A DNA stretch of 64,000 nt from Mytilisepta virgata (lineage: Eukaryota > Mollusca > Bivalvia > Mytilida > Mytilidae). The stretch spans positions 44,739,979 through 44,803,978 of the forward strand of contig CM051519.1 of NCBI GenBank assembly GCA_028015205.1, in the 5' to 3' direction. The notes under the pieces were generated by a model. It saw only the letters and a program-made list of their open reading frames with translations, had not been told where the DNA came from and did no database searches. The translations under genes were made by a program, and so were the position numbers. Shown one piece after another: positions 58,736-64,000 of this stretch. The stretch's first letter is position 1; the number at the start of each line of letters is the position of its first letter.

Positions 58736-59160
58736 CTGAAATTGCTGTAGAATGTACTGCATTATTTCTATAAGTAAAGTCAAAAAATACCAAAGGGATA
58801 TTCGAAAGAGAGAAAAATCGTTACAACTGACAAACTCCGGAGAACAACGAAGCCAAGACCAAAACAATACATGCACTATAATTAAAAACTAAAAACATAT
58901 TAACAACATGGACCCCACCAAAAAACCGGGGGTAGACTCCGGCGGAGTAAGCAGTCTCTGCTTCCTGTATGACACCGGCTATGCTGCCCATGTCAAATCC
59001 GGTATGAGGAAGGGATAATATCAATGAAACGGTTTTTTTAATACCTGTCAACCAAGTCATGATGACGCCCATAAGACTTTAATAAGGATGACTTCAGCTT
59101 AAGAGCAACGGATCCCTGTCTGAGCAACTTTTCTGTCAGAACCATGGCTCTGTCCAGGAA
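58736..59160 (-). pseudogene. Penelope-like RT end and tail, copy b (head-to-tail with copy a)
   Basis: The tail at 58760-58930 is the reverse complement of 44040-44210. The part at 58930-59160 repeats the RT end of copy a (TCAACCAAGTCATGATGACG; GATCCCTGTCTGAGCAACTTTTCTGTCAGAA) and stops there. Two partial copies in the same orientation, directly adjoining, is a layout typical of Penelope-like elements. Confidence 0.65.
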
Positions 59161-60545
59161 TCTTATAAGATATTAACTACATAGTTATTTTTTGTCTATG
59201 TATAATTGTAAAAATGTGTATGAGTTCCTGAAGAGAAATAATTTTTAGATAATAGAAAATGTAAATATTTATATTTAAAAAAAAAGAAACATATGAACTG
59301 GGAGCATAGATAACTAAATTAGGCTAAAATATAATTTTGATGACCCCAAGGTGCAATTGATAGGTCTCCTTTTTCAAAATTGGCACAAATGTCTTCCTTC
59401 GTTATTCCTTATATGAACAAATTCTTTACACTTTCAAATAAAATAGAGCTGGGTCTCTTCTGCAACAATTACAGTTTCTTTCTTCTAATGAAACTTTTTT
59501 GTGACGTCCCTTTCCTATAAATAATTTATTATTTCTGATCCTAAGTCCAGCAAAATTTTATTCTAGATAAAGAAGTTGATATTTTTCAAGATTTTTTCAG
59601 ATTTCTGTATGTTCTCGGGTTATTCATATTTGGTTTATTCACATCTATAAAAATATAAGCAATTCGCAGTTTGTTTTCTTTCTTTAGAAAATAGTAATCT
59701 TGATTGAGATAAAATATCCTGGGTAAACCAAATAATATATGATATCAGCTTTGTTACAAACAGACTTGGTAACTAAACCTTAAGTTTAGAGAAAAGACCA
59801 GACAAAATGATGGAGTATACTGGATATTATCCACAATTTTCCAGGTTTAACTATTTCAAAATATTCAGAGTTTATTACCGAGTTTAATTTACAGAAGTTT
59901 TACTGTAATCTTTAAATTACATGTTCAGATGAAATTTAATTGCAGTTTGGATCACGTTGGTATTAATTAAGGTACAATTTCACTCCCTGGATACATGTAA
60001 CTGTGTTTTTAATTTTGACGACTCAGTCAAAGTAATACAATGGGCCACTTTATTCGATAATATATTTAACTACATGTACAACTCTGGGAATTAAACACGA
60101 TCATATTCACGAATTAAGCTTCGAATCAGCTAAAAGACTATAGCATTTAATAGAACTGATTAGTAACAAACTATTCTTGCTAATCACAGAGTTGGTGTTA
60201 ATAATAGACATACATGTATTCGTGCGTATAATAAACATACATGTAGACGATATTGTCTTATTTCGAATTTTATGAAATATTTTCTAATACCTTCTTTGAT
60301 ACCAATTTTGATGCACAAGATGTGGTCATTTCGTCGATTTACGACTCATCAGTTATGCTCAAGGCCTAAACTGTTGAGATCTAAAACAATAATCCAGAAT
60401 GTTGAAGAGCAATTAAAAATTTCCAAACGGGGTTATGCCAAAACCATCTAAGGACAGACCTATGCACGAGACAGATACTCCTTAGTTTTTACAATTTTTT
60501 TTGCAACAAGTATCAATTTTGAGCTGTATCGAAATACTATCAACT
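59161..60545. other. Duplicated intergenic sequence, no gene seen
   Basis: Right-hand counterpart of 13650-14200 from about 59960 on; the 59161-59960 part has no counterpart identified. No exon recognised. Confidence 0.45.
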
Positions 60546-60600
60546 GAGCGGGGGATACCCTCGTGAAATGTGAGTCCACCAGCAGTGGTGTCGGCTCTAT
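60546..60600. repeat. Fragment resembling the 52.6-kb inserted element
   Basis: GGGGGATACCCTCGTGAAATGTGAG and CCACCAGCAGTGGTGTCGGC resemble the right end of 52602-52966. No counterpart is seen at the equivalent place in the left duplicated copy, so it was probably inserted after duplication. Confidence 0.5.
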
Positions 60601-61301
60601 GGTTAAAAATGACTTCTTTGATACCAATTTTGATCGTAACTAACTGACAAACACATATATCGAATCTTTGTTAGATTCATGTACACAAAACATGGTATGG
60701 TATAACTTTACGTCTTTTACCATTGATATTACCGCAAAAATGGAAACATTTGAGAGAGAAAAATAAAAATTATTTATCTCTCAATCGAATATCATACACA
60801 ATTACTAAAACTTAAATAAATGACATAGAATTGACAGACACTTTAATAAACTTTCAAAGCAAACGTTTTTGACTATTTAAAAGCTATATATACACATGTT
60901 AGTATTACTCCATCTACTCTATCTCCAGTGCTGTAGATTAATACTAAAACAATTTCAGCTTATTTATGAAGTCGATACACATTGATATCTACCAACAGAA
61001 GAGTATTCACCTCCATCTTTTTCCTCAGTTGATAAATCGTATCGACCTAATACATGTCATACAAAAGCTTGTATATTGTATATTGTATATTAATGCATAA
61101 ACGTAAGTGACTTTTAACGTAATAAATATCAACGATAACGATAGGTTACAAAGTTTCGTCAATCCAAAAATCAGGACAAGAAAAATACTTCAAATAAACG
61201 TTTTTGTTATCGAAATCGATATATTCTGTATTCAGGTAAAGCCTAGCTCACTGATGATGTGTCTGTGATCTTCGCCAAGAGGGGTTACACTTCGGCGAGT
61301 T

Positions 61302-61322
61302 CTACACACACATGTTGGCTGG
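61302..61322 (-). CDS. Second lectin gene, possible last exon
   Basis: The same acceptor and the same PANMCV-stop frame as 15312-15332, in the equivalent position of the duplicate. Conservation of the acceptor and frame in both copies gives mild support. Confidence 0.35.
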   Translation of the reverse strand, partial: PANMCV

Positions 61323-62247
61323 CTGAAATGAAAAGTTAAATCGCACAACGGTATTCATTGATATCTCACGTCCTTTAATGAAAACAGAAAGGAAAAAAAT
61401 ACAGCATTTGTATCTAAATCAAACATAATGTTTATGTGTCAAACATGTGGCAATTAATTAATGTATAATTGGTAAATTACTACCTGTACATTCACAATAA
61501 ATTAACGCGTTCAATTTTTGCAACTTGTTTATTGCAATAACACAGTGTATGTGAAGTCGGTTGCTTTACCTTACACAAACCGTGTAAAGAAACAAAGTGG
61601 CAGAGTAAATAGAAACTGAAATGTAAAAGGGTCAAAAGTGATCAGATTCCCACCTTAAAGCTTATGAGACTTGACAAATAGAAGGAAGCAGATTAAATTA
61701 CAAAACCTGAAATCGGCACTAAACGGCTACACACAATTGAAACATAGTCTATTTATTTCACAGCTATAGCTACGTGGAGCTGAAAAGGTGTTGGACGGTG
61801 GTGTTGAGATAATGTTTGTTTATAGTTATTGGCCATAAATTAGTTACTCCTTTTGTACAACCACATTGCGTTGACACCTAAATGTACTTAGAGTGCACAT
61901 TTCTCAGTTTTTTTTTAATATTTCTCCATGAAATGATTGTCTATGTTCAACAAGCTGGAAGCTGACCTGTTTGTTGTAGCATATATCAATATGAAACCAT
62001 ATATCAAAAAAAAAAATTCTAATCTTTCCACTATATAACATTCTCGTTTGTGAAATTTATCAAATTTCAGCTGTGACATGAAGAAAAGTGAAAAAAATAC
62101 AGCCTTTCTCCCTATAAAAATCCAAAATATTGGACGATTTTAGACCAGTGTAAGTGCAAAATTTAGAATTTAGAAAGGATTTATCAATCTGTTACCAACG
62201 ACATTCGCTGTCTTCCAAAATTGCTACCTTACCCGACTTAATAATGT

Positions 62248-62437
62248 TTGGATTTTCGTTGTGCATTTTAATATTTCAATATACATTCTGATATATGCTT
62301 ATATCCTCAAATATGACACGGAAGTAGTTAAAGCTCACAGTCGAAATACAATTTCTGAACGTTCAAGTACTAATCTCAATAATTCCTTTTACTTTTTCGT
62401 CATTTATAATACGGTATTTAAAACTTTCGGTCTTATT

Positions 62438-62468
<31 letters not shown>

Positions 62469-62700
62469 AGTATAATTAATAATGTTTGGATTTTCCCTGT
62501 GCATTTTATTATTTTAATATACATTCTGATATATTCTGATATATGCTTATGTCCTCAAATATGACACGGAAGTAGTTAAAGCTCATAGTCATCATTTATA
62601 AATACGATATTTAAAACTTTCGGTCTTATTTAATAATAATAATAATAATAATAATAATGATAATAGTAATAATAATTTATTTCAGACATAAATATTCCAT
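62248..62700. repeat. Local ~230-bp duplication with AAT microsatellite
   Basis: TGCATTTTAATATTTCAATATACATTCTGATATATGC...GACACGGAAGTAGTTAAAGCTCA (62261) recurs at 62498, and each copy is followed by TTTAAAACTTTCGGTCTTATT and an (AAT)n run (62440-62465; 62632-62675). The left segmental copy has the block once, so this happened in the right copy only. Confidence 0.8.
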
Positions 62701-62828
62701 AGTTACATACAAATATGATGAAAGTTTTAAATATACAAGATGAAAAATGAAGAATTAAAATACCAATAAATATAATTAGAAATTCTAATTGATGACATTG
62801 TATTTAAGGATATATATATAATACTTAC

Positions 62829-63034
62829 CAATGTACATGAATAATAACGATCCAATGTACAATCCTTATTTTTCCAGAAATGACCCTCTATTTTCCGTAA
62901 TAGAACACAGTCAAACATCCCGCTAGGATAACCTGTCATCCAATTCGTGTACTGCAAGTCGTAAGGCATGGAATTTAATCTAGCGTCATATTGAAAATAC
63001 GTAGATTGACGAATTCCAATCCATGAACTGAGAT
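62829..63034 (-). CDS. Second C-type lectin gene, exon (C-terminal part of lectin domain)
   Basis: A 206-nt exon with acceptor TTTACAG/AT and donor TTG/GTAAG, exactly as in the first gene. Encodes SSWIGIRQST, TNWMTGYPSGMFDC, VLLRKIEGHFWKNKDC and YYSC. About 10 of 68 residues differ from the left copy. It keeps the domain's W (GHFW) that the left copy has lost, so it may be nearer the ancestral form, but it too lacks EPN/QPD and WND calcium motifs. Exons 1-3 would lie beyond the right edge, so the gene is partial here. Whether this copy is expressed is unknown. Confidence 0.82.
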
Positions 63035-63180
63035 CTGTAAAGTGTAAAGTGAAAATAATTAACGATGTACACATTTCAGTGAGTGAATGTACTATGTACA
63101 TGCCCACTGGAAGGTTCCATAATGTCGAGAAATACAGAAATCCGTTAGTGCTTTGGTATTTGAACTAATTCAATACTACA

Positions 63181-63530
63181 TAGGCATGTAACATAGGAAG
63201 AAAGGAATAGAATGATAACAAGAGCCATCACTGATCAACATGTGTCATTCGTGATCATACAATAACTTACCTGTACATCCCTATACCTGCTCATTGGAAT
63301 CGTTAAATGAGAAGATATTGACAATGTATGGCCAGTTTTATACACGTAAGTTTGTCAACAAATGGTTTCGAATCTTCAATAATTAAATCGAATGCATATT
63401 TACCATTTCTCGACAAAATAAGAAATAAATTCGAGGCTCCCAGGATTCTGTATCGCTTATCTGTACTTCGCCCATCTTGAATTGCAGCCTGGAACATTGC
63501 TTTTAATTTCCAATTGCCTCTCTGGTTTCA
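63181..63530. other. Intronic sequence, no exon seen
   Basis: Upstream of the second lectin exon. The minus-strand open frame at 63303-63497 has no recognised motif or splice signals. Confidence 0.4.
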
Positions 63531-64000
63531 AGCAAGATCTTTCAATGAACTTTCACATTAGGTCATCAGATACATTTCGAAAGAAAACCAACTAAAGACT
63601 ATTGCAGTCAAGAAGATCTTTTAGCAAATTTCCAATAGTGTCCTATGTTTAACTATGTTCGGCAATAGCAGCCATCTTGGACGGCGGGTAGGGTCATCGA
63701 AAAAACTCTGAAAGGGGATCACTCAAGGACCATTGCTGTCAAGTTTCGTTCCAATTGGCCCAGTGGTTTTAGTCAAGTAGATCTTTAAGTAAATTTCCAA
63801 TAGGGTCCTATGTTAAACTTTTTTCACATCTGGCGGCCATCTTGGATGTCGGGGGGGGGGGGGGGGTTATCGAATATAATTCTAAAAAGGAAACCACCCC
63901 AAGACCATTCCACCAAAGTTTGGTCACAGTTCGCCAAGTAGTTTTAGATGAGAAGATTTTTCATGATTTTTGTTTCCAGAATTTTCTATTTTTAGCAATG
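63531..64000 (-). repeat. Dispersed ~165-bp-unit repeat, inverted copy
   Basis: The reverse complement of the family at 12330-13045: TCAAGTTTCGTTCCAATTGGCC, CCATCTTGGA, CTGAAAGGGGATCACTC and AAGTAAATTTCCAATAGGGTCCTATG recur with a ~150-165 base spacing. Contains a G run near 63850. It continues past the window edge. Confidence 0.78.

Larger units (their letters stand above)
57760..63180. repeat. Segmental duplication, right copy (second lectin gene)
   Basis: Direct-orientation match to 13460-16870, 44-46 kb away. About 2 kb longer because of Penelope-like insertions (58080-59160) and a local 230-bp duplication at 62.25-62.66 kb. Carries the equivalent lectin exon at 62829-63034. Confidence 0.85.

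Overview
The window is AT-rich, intron-bearing eukaryotic DNA. The tandem tRNA-Asn genes, the many degraded non-LTR and Penelope-like retroelement fragments, the short dispersed repeats opening with a GATTGATTG motif, and a secreted PAN/C-type-lectin gene with long introns together suggest a marine bivalve mollusc, most likely mussel-like. That placement comes from sequence style and recognised families; no search was possible. There are no operons, CRISPR arrays or prokaryotic genes.

Left region (1-12045): a head-to-tail array of a ~620-bp unit. Each unit holds one tRNA-Asn(GUU) gene on the minus strand with a Pol III T-run terminator. Two of the five tRNA copies are cut by non-LTR retrotransposons of the L1/Tx1 type, in the same orientation and within a few bases of each other in the anticodon-arm/D-arm region. 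The first (732-6613) is 5.9 kb, nearly complete (zinc-knuckle ORF1; endonuclease + reverse transcriptase ORF2), flanked by a 14-bp target-site duplication, and broken by only one stop and one frameshift. The second (7870-~11840) is a divergent relative with an internal deletion. This looks like a tRNA-Asn-targeting retrotransposon lineage and is the most notable system in the window.

Centre (12-42 kb): a minus-strand gene can be assembled from exons with matching splice phases: signal peptide + PAN/apple domain (41409-41124), then three exons of a C-type lectin-like domain (22553-22450, 21706-21616, 16731-16526), and perhaps a tiny last exon near 15332. The predicted product is a secreted lectin-like protein of about 235 residues. 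Its introns are filled with retroelement wreckage: a plus-strand CR1/Jockey-group LINE (24.7-32.6 kb) interrupted by pieces of an unrelated repeat and carrying a perfect 873-bp tandem duplication, two remnants of an I/Jockey-like LINE, and Penelope-like fragments.

Right region (42-64 kb): mostly repeats: two satellite-like arrays with periods near 145 and 150 bp, several Penelope-like RT fragments (two lying head-to-tail), more copies of the dispersed repeats, and one unidentified coding remnant at 49 kb. A segment at 57.8-63.2 kb is a diverged direct duplicate of 13.5-16.9 kb. It carries the matching exon of a second lectin gene, whose upstream exons would lie beyond the window edge. The lectin gene is therefore tandemly duplicated.
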